Positions 32,801 to 47,487 of a stretch of DNA of 64,000 bases are shown here, one piece after another. The DNA is from Terebella lapidaria (lineage: Eukaryota; Annelida; Polychaeta; Terebellida; Terebellidae). The stretch covers positions 40,992,120 through 41,056,119 of the forward strand of contig OX424563.1 of NCBI GenBank assembly GCA_949152475.1, in the 5' to 3' direction. A program made the position numbers and the translations under genes. How positions within the stretch are numbered: the first letter of the stretch is position 1; each line of letters starts with the position of its first letter. The notes beneath the pieces were generated by a model. It had not been told where the DNA came from. It worked only from the letters and a program-made list of their open reading frames with translations, and did not search any database.

Positions 32801-34262
32801 GCGATGCTACACCGTACGATGGACCTGTGATGCTCCACCGTACAATGGACATCTGACGCTCCACCGTACGATAGACATGCGATGCTCCACCATACGATGG
32901 ACATGTGACGCTCCACTGTACGATGGACATGTGACGCTCCACCATATGATGGACATGCAAGGCTGCACTGTACAATGGACATGTGACGCTCCACCGTACG
33001 ATGGACATGCGACGCTCCACCGTATGATGGACATGCAACGTCCATCGTACGATGGACATGTGACGCTCCACCATACGATGGACATCTGACGCTCCACCGT
33101 ACGATGGACATGCGATGCTCCACTGTACGATGGACATGTGACGCTCCACCGTACAATGGATATGCGAGGCTCCACCGTACGATGGACATGGGACGCTCCA
33201 CCGTACGATGGACATGTGACGCTCAACCGTACGATGGACATGCGAAGCTCCACCGTACGATGGACATGCGAAGCTCAAATGTACGATGGACATGTGACGC
33301 TCCACCGTACGATGGACATGCGAAGCTCCATCGTATGATGGCCTAGTGACGCTCCATTGTAAGATGGACATGTGACGTTCCATCGTACGATGGACATGCG
33401 ATGCTCCACCGTACGATGGACATGTGACGCTCCACCGTATGATGGACATGCGAGGCTCCACCGTACGATGGACATGGGATGCTCCATCGTACGTTGGACA
33501 TGTGACGCTCCACTGTACGATCGACATGCAATGCTCCACCGTACGATGGACATGTGATGCTCCACTGTACGATGGACATCTGACGCTCCACCGTACGATC
33601 GACATGTGATGCTCCACTGTACGATGGACATGCGACGCTCCATCGTACGATGGACATGTGACGCTCCACCGTACGATGGACATCTATCGCTCCTCCGTAC
33701 GATGGACATGCGACGCTCAAATGTACGATGGACATGTGACGCTCCACCGTACGACGGACATGCGAAGCTCCATCGTATGATGGCCTAGTGACGCTCCATC
33801 GTAAGATGGACATGAGACGTTCCATCGTACGATGGACATGCGATGCTCCACCGTACGATGGACATGGGATGCTCCACCGTACGATGGACATGGGATGCTC
33901 CACCGTACGATGGACATCTCACGCTCCATCATACGATGGACATGCGATGCTCCACCGTACGATAGACATGTGATGCTCCATTGTACGATGGACATCTGAC
34001 GCTCCACCAAACAATGGATATGCGATGCTCCACCGTACGATGGACATGGGACGCTCCACCGTACGATGGACATGCGACGCTCCATCGTACGATGAACTAG
34101 CGAAGCTCCACCGTAAGAAGGACATGCGACGCTTCATCGTACGATGGACATGTGACGCTCCACCATATGATGGACATGCGATGCTCCACCATACAATGGA
34201 CATGCGACGCTCCATCGTACGATGGACATGTGACGCTCCACCGTACGATGGACATGCGATGC

Positions 34263-37200
34263 TCAAATGTACGATGGACATGTGACGCTCCACCGTACGA
34301 TGGACATGCGACGCTCCATCGTATTATGGCCTAGTGACGCTCCATCATAAGATGGACATGCGACGCTCCACCGTACGATGGACATGCGATGCTCCACGTA
34401 CGATGGACATGTGACGCCCCATCGTACGATGGACATGCGACGCTCAACTGTATGATGGACATGCGATGCTTTACTGTACAATGGACACGTGACACTCCAC
34501 CGTACGATGGACATGTGACGCTCCATCGTACGATGGACTAGGGAAGCTCCACCGTAAGATGGATATGTGACGCTTCACAGTACGATGGACATGGGACGCT
34601 CCATCATACGATGGACATGTGATGCTCCACTGTACGATGGACATGTGACGCTCCACCGTACGATGGACATGTGACGCTCCAATGTACGATGGACATGCGA
34701 CGCTCCATCGTATGATGGACATGTGATGCTCCACCGTACGATGGACACGCGAAGCTTTATCGTACGATGGACATGTGACGCGCCACCGTACGATCGACAT
34801 GCGATGCTTCACAGTACGATGGACATGTGATGCTCCACCGTACGATGGACATGCGACGCTTTATCGTACGATGGACATGTGACGCGCCACCGTACGATCG
34901 ACATGCGATGCTTCACAGTACGATGGACATGTGATGCTCCACCGTACGATGGACATCTCATGCTCCATCATACGATGGACATGCGATGCTCCAACGTACG
35001 ATAGACATGTGATGCTCCATTGTACGATGGACATCTGACGCTCCACCGTACAATGGATATGCGAGGCTCCACCGTACGATGGACATGGGACGCTCCACCG
35101 TACGATGGACATGTGACGCTCAACCGTACGATGGACATGCGAGGCTCCACCGTACGATGGACATGCGAAGCTCAAATGTACGATGGACATGTGACGCTCC
35201 ACCGTACGATGGACATGTGACGCTCAACCGTACGATGGACATGCGAGGCTCCACCGTACGATGGACATGCGAAGCTCAAATGTACGATGGACATGTGACG
35301 CTCCATCGTACGATGGACATGTGACGCTCAACCGTACGATGGACATGCGATGCTCCACCGTACGATGGACATGGGACGCTCCACCGTACGATGGACATGT
35401 GACGCTCCACCGTATGATGGACATGCGAGGCTCCACTGTACGATGGACATGTGATGCTCCACCGTACGATGGACATGGGATGCTCCATCGTACGATGGAC
35501 ATGTGACGCTCCACCGTACGATGGACATGCGACGCTCCACTGTACGATGGACATGTGACGCTCCACCGTACGATGGACATGCGAAGCTCAAATGTACGAT
35601 GGACATGTGATGCTCCACCGTACGATGGACATGCGACGCTCCATCGTATTATGGCCTAGTGACGCTCCATCATAAGATGGACATGCGACGCTCCACCGTA
35701 CGATGGACATGCGATGCTCCACGTACGATGGACATGTGACGCCCCATCGTACGATGGACATGCGACGCTCAACTGTATGATGGACATGCGATGCTTTACT
35801 GTACAATGGACACGTGACGCTCCACCGTACGATGGACATGTGACGCTCCATCGTACGATGGACTAGGGAAGCTCCACCGTAAGATGGATATGTGACGCTT
35901 CACAGTACGATGGACATGGGACGCTCCATCATACGATGGACATGTGATGCTCCACTGTACGATGGACATGTGACGCTCCACCGTACGATGGACATGTGAC
36001 GCTCCAATGTACGATGGACATGCGACGCTCCATCGTATGATGGACATGTGATGCTCCACCGTACGATGGACACGCGAAGCTTTATCGTACGATGGACATG
36101 TGACGCGCCACCGTACGATCGACATGCGATGCTTCACAGTACGATGGACATGTGATGCTCCACCGTACGATGGACATGCGACGCTTTATCGTACGATGGA
36201 CATGTGACGCGCCACCGTACGATCGACATGCGATGCTTCACAGTACGATGGACATGTGATGCTCCACCGTACGATGGACATCTCATGCTCCATCATACGA
36301 TGGACATGCGATGCTCCAACGTACGATAGACATGTGATGCTCCATTGTACGATGGACATCTGACGCTCCACCGTACAATGGATATGCGAGGCTCCACCGT
36401 ACGATGGACATGGGACGCTCCACCGTACGATGGACATGTGACGCTCAACCGTACGATGGACATGCGAGGCTCCACCGTACGATGGACATGCGAAGCTCAA
36501 ATGTACGATGGACATGTGACGCTCCACCGTACGATGGACATGTGACGCTCAACCGTACGATGGACATGCGAGGCTCCACCGTACGATGGACATGCGAAGC
36601 TCAAATGTACGATGGACATGTGACGCTCCATCGTACGATGGACATGTGACGCTCAACCGTACGATGGACATGCGATGCTCCACCGTACGATGGACATGGG
36701 ACGCTCCACCGTACGATGGACATGTGACGCTCCACCGTATGATGGACATGCGAGGCTCCACTGTACGATGGACATGTGATGCTCCACCGTACGATGGACA
36801 TGGGATGCTCCATCGTACGATGGACATGTGACGCTCCACCGTACGATGGACATGCGACGCTCCACTGTACGATGGACATGTGACGCTCCACCGTACGATG
36901 GACATGCGAAGCTCAAATGTACGATGGACATGTGATGCTCCACCGTACGATGGACATGCGACGCTCCATCGTATTATGGCCTAGTGACGCTCCATCATAA
37001 GATGGACATGCGACGCTCCACCGTACGATGGACATGCGATGCTCCACGTACGATGGACATGTGACGCCCCATCGTACGATGGACATGCGACGCTCAACTG
37101 TATGATGGACATGCGATGCTTTACTGTACAATGGACACGTGACGCTCCACCGTACGATGGACATGTGACGCTCCATCGTACGATGGACTAGGGAAGCTCC

Positions 37201-37310
37201 ACCGTAAGATGGATATGTGACGCTTCACAGTACGATGGACATGGGACGCTCCATCATACGATGGACATGTGATGCTCCACTGTACGATGGACATGTGACG
37301 CTCCACCGTA
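34263..37310. repeat. Higher-order satellite repeat, 1,325-bp unit, about 2.3 copies
   Basis: Markers repeat at exact 1,325-bp steps (51 monomers minus one base): the GGACACGCGAAGCTTTATCG variant at 34744 and 36069, and the CCTCAAATG-linked blocks at 34263, 35588 and 36913. The third copy is cut short at about 37310. Copies one and two look nearly identical, indicating recent amplification. Confidence 0.8.
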
Positions 37311-40300
37311 CGATGGACATGCGACGCTCCATCGTACGATGGACATGTGACGCTCCACCGTACGATGGACATGCGACGCTCAAATGTACGATGGACATGT
37401 GACGCTCCATCGTGCGATGGACATGCGATGCTCCATCGTGCGATGGACATGCGACGCTCCATCGTACGATGGACATGCGATGCTCCACTGTACGATGGAC
37501 ATGGGACGCTCCACCATACGATGGACATCTGACGCTCCACCGTACGATGGACATGCGATGCTCCAATGTACGATGGACATGTGATGCTCAACCGTACGAT
37601 GGACATGTGATGCTCCACCGTATGATGGACATGCAAGGCTCCACGGTACGATGGACATGTGACGCTCCATCGTATTATGGCCTAGTGACGCTCCATCATA
37701 AGATGGACATGCGACGCTCCACCGTACGATGGACATGCGATGCTCCACGTACGATGGACATGCGATGCTCCACCGTAAGATGGACATGCGACGCTCCATG
37801 TACGATGGACATGTGACGCTCCACCGTACGATGGACATGCGACGCTCCACTGTATGATGGACATGCGATGCTTTACTGTACAATGGACATGTGACACTCC
37901 ACCGTATGGTGGACATGTGACGCTCCACCATACGATGGACATCTGACGCTCCACCATACGATGGACATGCGATGCTCCACTGTACGATGGACATGTGACG
38001 CTTTACCGTATGATTGACATGCAAGGCTCCACCGTACGATGGACATGGGATGCTCCACTGTACGATGGACATGTGACGCTCCACCGTACGATGGACATGC
38101 GACGCTCCACCGTACGATGGACATGCGACGCTCCATCGTGCGATGGACATGCGACGCTCCATCGTGCGATGGACATTCGACGCTCCACCGTATCATGGAC
38201 ATGCGACGCTCCGTCGTACGATGGACATGTGACGCTCCACCGTACGATGGACATGCGACGCTCCACGGCACGATGGACATGTGATGCTCCATCATCCGAC
38301 GGACATGCGACGCTCCATCGTACGATGAACTAGCGAAGCTCCACCGTAAGAAGGACATGCGACGCTCCATCGTACGATGGACATGTGACGCTCCACCGTA
38401 CAATGGACTAGTGATGCTCCACCGTACGATGGACATGCGACGCTCCATCGTACGATGGACTAGCGAAGCTCCACCGTAAGATGGACACGTGAAGCTCCAC
38501 AGTACGATGGACATGGGACGCTCCATCATACGATGGACATGTGACGCTCCACCGTGCGATCGACATGCGATGCTCCACCGTACGATCGACATGTGACGCT
38601 CCACCGTACGATGGACATGTGACGCTCCACTGTATGATGGACATGCAAAGCTCCACTGTACGATGGACATGTGATGCTCCACCGTACGATGGACATGCGA
38701 CGCTCCATCGTGCGATGGACATGCGATGCTCCATCGTGCGATGGACATTCGACGCTCCAACGTATGATGGACATGCGAAGCTCCATCGAAGATGGACCTG
38801 CGATGCTCCACGGTACGATGGACATGGGACGCTCCACCGTACGATGGACATAGGTCGCTCCATCGTACGATGGACATGTGACGCTTCACCGAACGATTGA
38901 CATGCGAGGCCCCACTGTATGATGGACATGTAACGCTCCACCATACGATGGACATCTGACGCTCCTCCGTACGATGGACATGCGACGCTCAAATGTGCGA
39001 TGGACATGTGACGCTCCACCGTACGATGGACATACGACGCTCCATCGTATGATGGCCTAGTGACGCTCCATCGTAAGATGGACATGCGACGCTCCACCGT
39101 ACGATGGACATCTGATGCTCCACCATACGATGGACATGTGACACTCCGGTGTACGATGGACATGCGACGCTCCACTGTACGATGGACATGTGACGCTCCA
39201 CCGTACGATGGACATGCGATGCTCCACCGTATGATGGACATCTGACGCTCCACTGTACGATGGACATGCTATGCTCCACCGTACGATAGACATGTGACGC
39301 TCCACCGTACGATGGACATGGGATGCTCCATCGTACGATGGACATGTGACGCTCCACCGTACGATCGACATGCGATACTCCAACGTATGATGGACATGTG
39401 ATGCTCCACCGTACGATGGACATGTGACGCTCCACCGTACGATGGACATGTGACGCTCCATCGTACGATGGACATGCGACGCTCCATCGTATGATGGCCT
39501 AGTGACGCTCCATCGTAAGATGGACATGCGACGCTCCACCGTACGATGGACATGTGATTCTCCACTGTATGATGGACATGTGACGCTCCACCGTACGATG
39601 GACATGGGACGCTCCAATGTACGATGGACATGCGACGCTCCACTGTACGATGAACATGCGATGCTCCACTGTACGATGGACATGGGACGCTCCACCGTAT
39701 TATGGACATGCGAGGCTCCACCGTACGATGGACATGGGATGCTCCATCGTACGATGGACATGGGACGCTCCACCGTATTATGGACATGCGAGGCTCCACC
39801 GTACGATGGACATGCGATGCTCCACCGTACGATGGACCTGTGACGCTCCTCCGTACGATGGACATGCGACGCTCCACTGTACGATGGACATGTGACGCTC
39901 CACCGTACGATGGACATGCGACGCTCCATCGTATGATGGCCTAGCGACGCTCCACCGTAAGATGGACAAGCGACGCTCCATTGTACGATGGACATGCGAT
40001 GCTCCACGTACGATGGACATGTGACGCCCCACCGTACAATGGACATGCGACGCTCCACTGTATGATGGACATGCGACGCTCCACCGTACGATGGACATGC
40101 GATGCTCCATCGCAGGATGGAGATGTGACGCTCCACTGTACGAAGGACATGCGATGCTCCACCGTACGATGGACATGCGACGCTCCATCGTACGATAGAC
40201 ATGTGACACTCCACCGTAAGTTGGACATGCGAGGCTCCACCGTACAATAGACATGCGACGCTCCACTGTATGATGGACGTGCGATGCTTTACTGTACAAT

Positions 40301-41020
40301 GGACACGTTACGCTCAACCGTAAGATGGACGTGCGATGCTCCACAGTATGATGGACATGGGACGCTCCATCATACGATGGACATGTGATGCTCCACCATA
40401 CGATCGACATGCGATGCTCCACCGTACGATCGACATGTGATGCTCCACCGTACGATGGACATGTGACGCTCCACCATACGATGGACATGTGACGCTCCAC
40501 TGTATGATGGACATGCGATGCTTTACTGTACAATGGACACGTTATGCTCAACCGTAAGACTGACATGCGATGCTCCACAGTACGATGGACCTGGGACGCT
40601 CCATCATACGATGGAAATGTGACGCTCCACCGTACGATCGACATGCGATGCTCCACCGTATGATCGGTATGTGATGCTCCACCGTACGATGGACATGCGA
40701 TGTTCCACCGTATGATGGACATCTGATGCTCCACCATACGATGGACATGTGACACTCCGCTGTACGATGGACATGCGACGCTCCACTGTACGATGGACAT
40801 GTGACGCTCCACCGTACGATGGACATGCGATGCTCCATCGTACGATGGACATGGGATGCTCTATCGTATGATGGACTAGCGATGCTCCACCGTAAGATGG
40901 ACATGTGACGCTCCACCGTACGATGGACATGCGATGCTCCATCGTACGATGGACATGGGATGCTCCACTGTATGATGGACATGTGACGCTCCACCGTACG
41001 ATGGACATGCGATGCTACAC
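37121..41020. repeat. Donor-like copy of the satellite unit that flanks the element
   Basis: 37121-38210 matches 44941-46030 (offset 7820), and 38211 onward matches 59862 onward (offset 21651). The same unit therefore exists a second time, split by the retrotransposon. In this copy the monomer order runs straight through the point that corresponds to the insertion region. It serves as an empty-site comparison for dating and for the 390-bp insertion described in the findings. Confidence 0.75.
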
Positions 41021-42039
41021 CGTACGATGGACCTGTGATGCTCCACCGTACAATGGACATCTGACGCTCCACCGTACGATAGACATGCGATGCTCCACCA
41101 TACGATGGACATGTGACGCTCCACTGTACGATGGACATGTGACGCTCCACCATATGATGGACATGCAAGGCTGCACTGTACAATGGACATGTGACGCTCC
41201 ACCGTACGATGGACATGCGACGCTCCACCGTATGATGGACATGCAACGTCCATCGTACGATGGACATGTGACGCTCCACCATACGATGGACATCTGACGC
41301 TCCACCGTACGATGGACATGCGATGCTCCACTGTACGATGGACATGTGACGCTCCACCGTATGATTGACATGCGAGGCTCCACTGTACGATGGACATGTG
41401 ACGCCCCACTGTACGATGGACATGCTATGCTCCACTGTATGATGGACATGCGATGCTTTGCTGTACAATGGACACGTTACGCTCAACCGTAAGATGGACA
41501 TGCGATGCTACACAGTACGATGGACATGGGATGCTCCATCATACGATGGACATGTGACGCTCCACCGTACGATGGACATGCGATGCTCCACCGTACGATG
41601 GACATGCGATGCTCCACCATACGATGGACATGTGACGCTTCACTGTACCATGGACATGTGACGCTCCACCATATGATGGACATGCAAGGCTGCACTGTAC
41701 AATGGACATGTGACGCTCCACAGTACGATGGACATGGGACGCTCCATCATACGATGGACATGTGACGCTCCACCGTACGATGGACATGCGAAGCTCCACC
41801 GTACGATGGACATGCGATGCTCCACCGTACGATGGACATCTGATCCTCCACCGTACGATCGACATGTGATGCTTCACCGTACGATGGACATGTGAGGCTG
41901 CACCGTACGATGGACATGGGACGCTCCAATGTACGATGGACATGCGACGCTCCACTGTACGATGGACATGCGATGCTCCACTGTACGATGGACATGTGAC
42001 GCTCCACCGTAGGATGGACATGCGAGGCTCCACTGTACG

Positions 42040-44390
42040 ATGGACATGTGACCCTCCACCGTACGATGGACATGGGATGCTCCGTCGTACGATGGACATG
42101 TGACGCTCCACTGTACGATCGACATGCGATGCTCCACCGTACGATGGACATGTGACGCTCCACCGTACGATGGACATCTGACGCTCCACCGTACGATGGA
42201 CATGCTATGCTCCACCGTACATTGGACATGTGACGCTCCACCGTACGATGGACATGGGACGCTCCACCGTATAATGGACATGTGACGCTCCACCGTACGA
42301 TGGACATGTGATGCTCCACCGAATGATGGACATGCGAGGCTCCACCGTAAGATGGACATGTGACGCTCCACCATACGATGGACATGCGACGCTCCATCGT
42401 ACGATGGACATGGGATGCTCCACCGTATGATGGACATGTGACGCTCCACCGTACGATGGACATGCATTGCTCCACTGTACGATGGACATGTGATGCTCCA
42501 CCGTACGATGGACATCTGACGCTCCACCGTACGATAGACATGCGATGCTCCACCGTACGATGGACATGTGACGCTCCACCGTACGATGGACATCTGATGC
42601 TCCTCCGTACGATGGACATTCGACGCTCAAATGTACGATGGACATGTGACGTTCCACCGTACGATGGACATGAGACGCTCCATCGTATGATGGCCTAGTG
42701 ACGCTCCACCTTACGATGGACATGCGATGCTCCACCGTAGGATGGACATGAGATGCTCCACCGTACGATAGACATCTGACGCTCCATTGTACGATAGACA
42801 TGCGATGCTCCACCGTACGATGGACATGTGATGCTCCACCGTTCGATAGACATCTGACGCTCCACCGTACGATAGACATGCGATGCTCCACCGTACGATG
42901 GACATGTGACGCCCCACCGTACGATAGACATGCGACGCTCCATCGTACCATGGACATGGGATGCTCCACCGTATGATGGACATGTGACGCCCCACCATAC
43001 GATAGACATGCGACGCTCCATCGTACCATGGACATGCGACGCTCCACTGTATGATGGACATGCGATGCTTTACTGTACAATGGACACGTGACGCTCCACC
43101 GTATGATGGACATGCGACGCTCCATCGTACGATGGACTAGCGAAGCTCCACCGTAAGATGGACATGTGATGCTCCACAATACAATGGACATGAGATGCTC
43201 CATCATACGATGGACATGAGATGCTCCATCATACGATGGACATGTGGCACTCCACCATACGATGGACATCTGACGCTCCTCCGTATGATGGACATGCGAC
43301 GCTCCACCGTAAGGTGGACATGCGACGCTCCACCGTACGATGGACATGTGACGCTCCACCGTACGATGGACATCTGACGTTCCTCCTTACGATGGACATG
43401 CGACGCTCAAATGTACGATGGACATGTGACGCTCCATCGTACGATGGACATGCGACACTCCATCGTATGATGGCCTAGTGACGCTCCATCGTAAGATGGA
43501 CATGCGACGCTCCACCGTACGATGGACATGTGATTCTCCTCTGTATGATGGACATGTGACGCTCCACCGTACGATGGACATGGAACGCTCCAATGTACGA
43601 TGGACATGCGACGCTCCACTGTACGATGGACATGCGATGCTCCACTGTACGATGGACATGGGACGCTCCACTGTACGATGGACATGCGATGCTCCACTGT
43701 ACGATGGACATGGGACGCTCCACCGTATGATGGACATGCGAGGCTCCACCGTACGATGGACATGGGATGCTCCATCGTACGATGGACATGTGACGCTCCA
43801 CCGTACGATCGACATGCGATGCTCCACGGAATGATGGACATGTGATGCTCCACTGTACGATGGACATCTGATGCTCCACCGTACGATCGACATGTGACGC
43901 TCCACTGTACGATGAACATGTGACGCTGCACCGTACGATGGACATGGGACGCTCCAATATACGATGGACATGCGACGCTCCACTGTATGATGGACATGCG
44001 ATGCTTTACTGTACAATGGACACGTGACGCTCCACCGTATGATGGACATGCGACGCTCCATCGTATGATGGACTAGCGAAGCTCCACCGTAAGATGGACA
44101 TGTGATGCTCCACAATACGATGGACATGAGATGCTCCATCATACGATGGACATGTGGCACTCCACCGTACGATCGACATGCGATGCTCCATCGTACGATC
44201 GACATGCGATGCTCCACTGTACGATGGACATGTGACGCTCCACCGTACGATGCACATGGGACGCTCCAATGTACGATGGACATGCGATGCTCCACTGTAC
44301 GATGGACATGCGATGCTTCGCGATACGATGGACATGTGATGCTCCACCGTATGATGGACATGTGAGGCTCCACTGTACGATGGACATGTG
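42040..44390. repeat. Dispersed copy of the 18.6-21.0 kb satellite block
   Basis: Homologous to 18630-20977 with a constant offset of 23,412; for example 42100 corresponds to 18688, 42711 to 19299 and 44102 to 20690. The block ends where the 20977 duplication joint lies in the other copy. From about 44550 to 44930 it follows 23210-23590 instead (offset 21,344). This shows long-distance copying within the array. Confidence 0.75.
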
Positions 44391-46221
44391 ACGCTCCACC
44401 GTACGATGGACATGCTATGCTCCACCGTACGATGGACATGTGACGCTCCACGGTACGATGGACATGGGATGCTCCACCATACGATGGACATGTGACGCTC
44501 CACCGTATGATGGACATGTGACGCTCCACCGTACGATGGACATGCGACGCTCCATCGTACGATGGACATGTGACAATCCACCGTAGATGGACATCTGACG
44601 ATCCTCTGTACGATGGACAAGCGACGCTCCACTGTACGATGGACATGTGACGCTCCACCGTACGATGTACATGCGACGCTCCATCGTACGATGGACTAGC
44701 GACACTCCACCGTAAGATGGACATGCGACGCTCCACCGTACGATGGACATGCGACGCTCCATCGCAGGATGGACATGTGACGCTCCACCGTACGAAGGAC
44801 ATGCGATGCTGCACCGTACGATGGACATGCAACGCTCCATCGTACGATAGACATGTGACACTCCACCGTAAGATGGACATGCGAGGCTCCACCGTACAAT
44901 AGACATGCGACGCTCCACTGTATGATGGACATGCGATGCTTTACTGTACAATGGACACGTGACGCTCCACCGTACGATGGACATGTGACGCTCCATCGTA
45001 CGATGGACTAGGGAAGCTCCACCGTAAGATGGATATGTGACGCTTCACAGTACGATGGACATGGGACGCTCCATCATACGATGGACATGTGATGCTCCAC
45101 TGTACGATGGACATGTGACGCTCCACCGTACGATGGACATGCGACGCTCCATCGTACGATGGACATGTGACGCTCCACCGTACGATGGACATGCGACGCT
45201 CAAATGTACGATGGACATGTGACGCTCCATCGTGCGATGGACATACGATGCTCCATCGTGCGATGGACATGCGACGCTCCATCGTACGATGGACATGCGA
45301 TGCTCCACTGTACGATGGACATGGGACGCTCCACCATACGATGGACATCTGACGCTCCACCGTACGATGGACATGCGATGCTCCAATGTACGATGGACAT
45401 GTGATGCTCAACCGTACGATGGACATGTGATGCTCCACCGTATGATGGACATGCAAGGCTCCACGGTACGATGGACATGTGACGCTCCATCGTATTATGG
45501 CCTAGTGACGCTCCATCATAAGATGGACATGCGACGCTCCACCGTACGATGGACATGCGATGCTCCACGTACGATGGACATGCGATGCTCCACCGTAAGA
45601 TGGACATGCGACGCTCCATGTACGATGGACATGTGACGCTCCACCGTACGATGGACATGCGACGCTCCACTGTATGATGGACATGCGATGCTTTACTGTA
45701 CAATGGACATGTGACACTCCACCGTATGGTGGACATGTGACGCTCCACCATACGATGGACATCTGACGCTCCACCATACGATGGACATGCGATGCTCCAC
45801 TGTACGATGGACATGTGACGCTTTACCGTATGATTGACATGCAAGGCTCCACCGTACGATGGACATGGGATGCTCCACTGTACGATGGACATGTGACGCT
45901 CCACCGTACGATGGACATGCGACGCTCCACCGTACGATGGACATGCGACGCTCCATCGTGCGATGGACATGCGACGCTCCATCGTGCGATGGACATTCGA
46001 CGCTCCACCGTATCATGGACATGCGACGCTCCATCGTACGATGGACATGCGATGCTCCACCGTACGATGGACATGCGACGCTTTATCGTACGATGGACAT
46101 GTGACGCTCCACCGTACGATCGACATGCGATGCTTCACAGTACGATGGACATGTGATGCACCACCGTACCATGGACATCTCACGCTCCATCATACGATGG
46201 ACATGCGATGCTCCACCGTAC

Positions 46222-46225
46222 GATA
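46222..46225. repeat. Target site duplication, left copy (GATA)
   Basis: GATA directly abuts the TG end of the LTR. The same four bases follow the other LTR at 59663-59666. Four to six bases is the normal range for Ty3/Gypsy integrases. With one GATA removed together with the element, the satellite reads through in register. Confidence 0.85.
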
Positions 46226-46232
46226 TGTGAAG

Positions 46233-46254
46233 AATATCGTTCACGGCCGATATT
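46233..46254 (-). other. Short inverted repeat at the U5 end of the LTR
   Basis: AATATCG and CGATATT form a perfect 7-bp stem around an 8-base loop, seven bases inside the LTR terminus. The other LTR has it at 58914-58935. In the genomic RNA this hairpin would sit just before the primer-binding site, where retroelements often have structure affecting priming or integrase recognition. The function here is inferred from position. Confidence 0.4.
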
Positions 46255-46312
46255 AAGCCGGTTTAACTGGGTCGTCGTGTGATACAATAAGCCGGCAGTT
46301 TCAATTTAACTG

Positions 46313-46318
46313 TTTATT
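46313..46318 (-). terminator. Polyadenylation signal AATAAA in 3' LTR
   Basis: AATAAA on the element strand, about 105 bases past the TATA-like box and about 90 bases before the LTR end. This position suits 3'-end formation of the genomic RNA within R. The 5' LTR copy is at 58994-58999. Confidence 0.5.
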
Positions 46319-46420
46319 GCGGTGATAAAGTCTAATGATCAATCACTCACAATCAGGGCCGCACTCTCACCTACGTCGGGTGATATCCCAGTCGAATTAT
46401 ATATATTCCTAGTATAGTCC

Positions 46421-46428
46421 TTTATATA
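46421..46428 (-). promoter_or_regulatory. TATA-like box in 3' LTR
   Basis: The copy of the 5' LTR box. If active, it would drive transcription leftwards out of the element into the satellite arm, giving transcripts of the satellite minus strand. Confidence 0.35.
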
Positions 46429-46981
46429 ACTTGTACATATATCCAATGGTTTCTATATCACTTGTATTCAGTTCGTATATTGATAATCGACAGACTTCAC
46501 AGGAGCTTTTTGTATAGACGTCCTGTCACTGGGATTTACACTACTCTTCTGCGCAGTAGACCGGGGCCGAGGGACCATGTGGCTGTGTAATTTCCCGCCA
46601 AGTGTAAGCAGTGTTGTGATAGGTTGAATGTGTGGTGCAATGCGCTGATGTCACCGGGAAAGTGGGTTTCCCCGGCTCGTGTCAATACTTGTAATGCCTG
46701 TATGTGTGCACGTGATGTATGGAGTATGTGTGTCAAGTTCTATGTTTAGAAGTCAGTGCATGTGAAGGTCAAGGTCGAGTAAACGGGGCCGAGTGTACTG
46801 AGCTAGCGGGGCCGCAGGTGCGTGGTTTGACCTGTGTATGTAACCATGACTACATGGAGTTTATGCCTGTGATCGTATAGTGTGTACTTGTCCTGTATGT
46901 AAGTCATGTAGAATGAATGTTTGTTGTGGAAATGTGTAGTGCGCGGGAGGGACGGGAGTAACAGTCGCTAAAATTACTACA

Positions 46982-46996
46982 TAACACCCCTTCATT
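46982..46996 (-). other. Putative polypurine tract
   Basis: On the element strand AATGAAGGGGTGTTA directly precedes the 3' LTR. The GAAGGGG core is the expected RNase H-resistant primer for plus-strand synthesis. It is short and interrupted by T residues, so the call depends mainly on position. Confidence 0.55.
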
Positions 46997-47487
46997 AATC
47001 CTACGCCCTCGGGATTACCCTACCCGGACCCTACCGTCGCCAAAAACTAAACAATAAAAAGCTAAAAAGTCCTAAAGGTCAAACCCAAAAACACTCACAC
47101 ACACACGCCGCGCGAAATGCGAAAACACTGCATACAATAAAAATTCCTAACTGTCAAAATAAACGTCAGCAGTCAGTCCGTCAGCAGTCTCTACGATGAT
47201 ACATATACAAATACATTCATAACAATGACTGATGAGAAATGGAATGTAAGAGATGGAATGATAAACAAAACTCCTCGACGTTTCAAAGCGAAACGGAACT
47301 ATAACTTTAAGAGTCTATTAAAGTGAAATAAAATGTAGATTAAATTTAACTAAATTACATGTATAAAAACGAAAAACCGTGACTAGGATGAAATATATAT
47401 ACAACTATTTACACAAATAAACCTGTGACCAGGATGATCGGTCACCACTGGGCCGCATCAGAGGGGCCGAACAGTTCGGGGCCGAGC
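46982..47487 (-). other. 3' untranslated region of the element
   Basis: About 500 bases between the ORF4 stop and the 3' LTR. Nothing coding is seen. Most of it is AT-rich, and it holds three GGGYCG hexamers close to ORF4. It ends with the polypurine-like tract. Confidence 0.7.

Larger units (their letters stand above)
1..46225. repeat. 26-bp satellite array, left arm
   Basis: Uninterrupted tandem array of a 26-bp monomer; 8840-8865 is a typical copy. The core is CCAYCGTACGATGG, followed by ACATG and a variable YGAYG link. Frequent variants change the core to CCACTGTACGATGG, CCATCATACGATGG, CCACCATACGATGG or CCAATGTACGATGG, or change the spacer to GGACATCTGACG, GGCCTAGTGACG or GGACTAGCGAAG. 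Phase is kept for long distances. The few slips come from short deletions (for example near 2030 and 8650) or off-register duplication joints (20975, 26135). No non-satellite sequence longer than a few bases was seen. The array starts before base 1. It could be centromeric, subtelomeric or another heterochromatic block; the sequence does not decide which. No host gene is supported in this arm. Confidence 0.98.
46226..46981 (-). repeat. 3' LTR
   Basis: 756 bp. On the element strand it begins TGTAGTAATT at 46981 and ends TTCACA at 46226. It carries a TATA-like box (46421-46428) and an AATAAA signal (46313-46318) in the order expected for U3-R-U5. Near the end lies a 7-bp stem (46233-46239 with 46248-46254). 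It differs from the other LTR only at 46610. It contains five copies of the GGGYCG hexamer. Confidence 0.97.

Noticed and set aside
1-46225. CRISPR-like array
   Set aside because: Repeats are contiguous with no unique spacers, and the context is eukaryotic satellite DNA with an LTR retrotransposon.
46536-46736. 66-codon frame in the LTR (also 59217-59417)
   Set aside because: Starts with TTG, lies in a regulatory LTR, has no recognisable domain, and exists twice only because the LTRs are duplicates.
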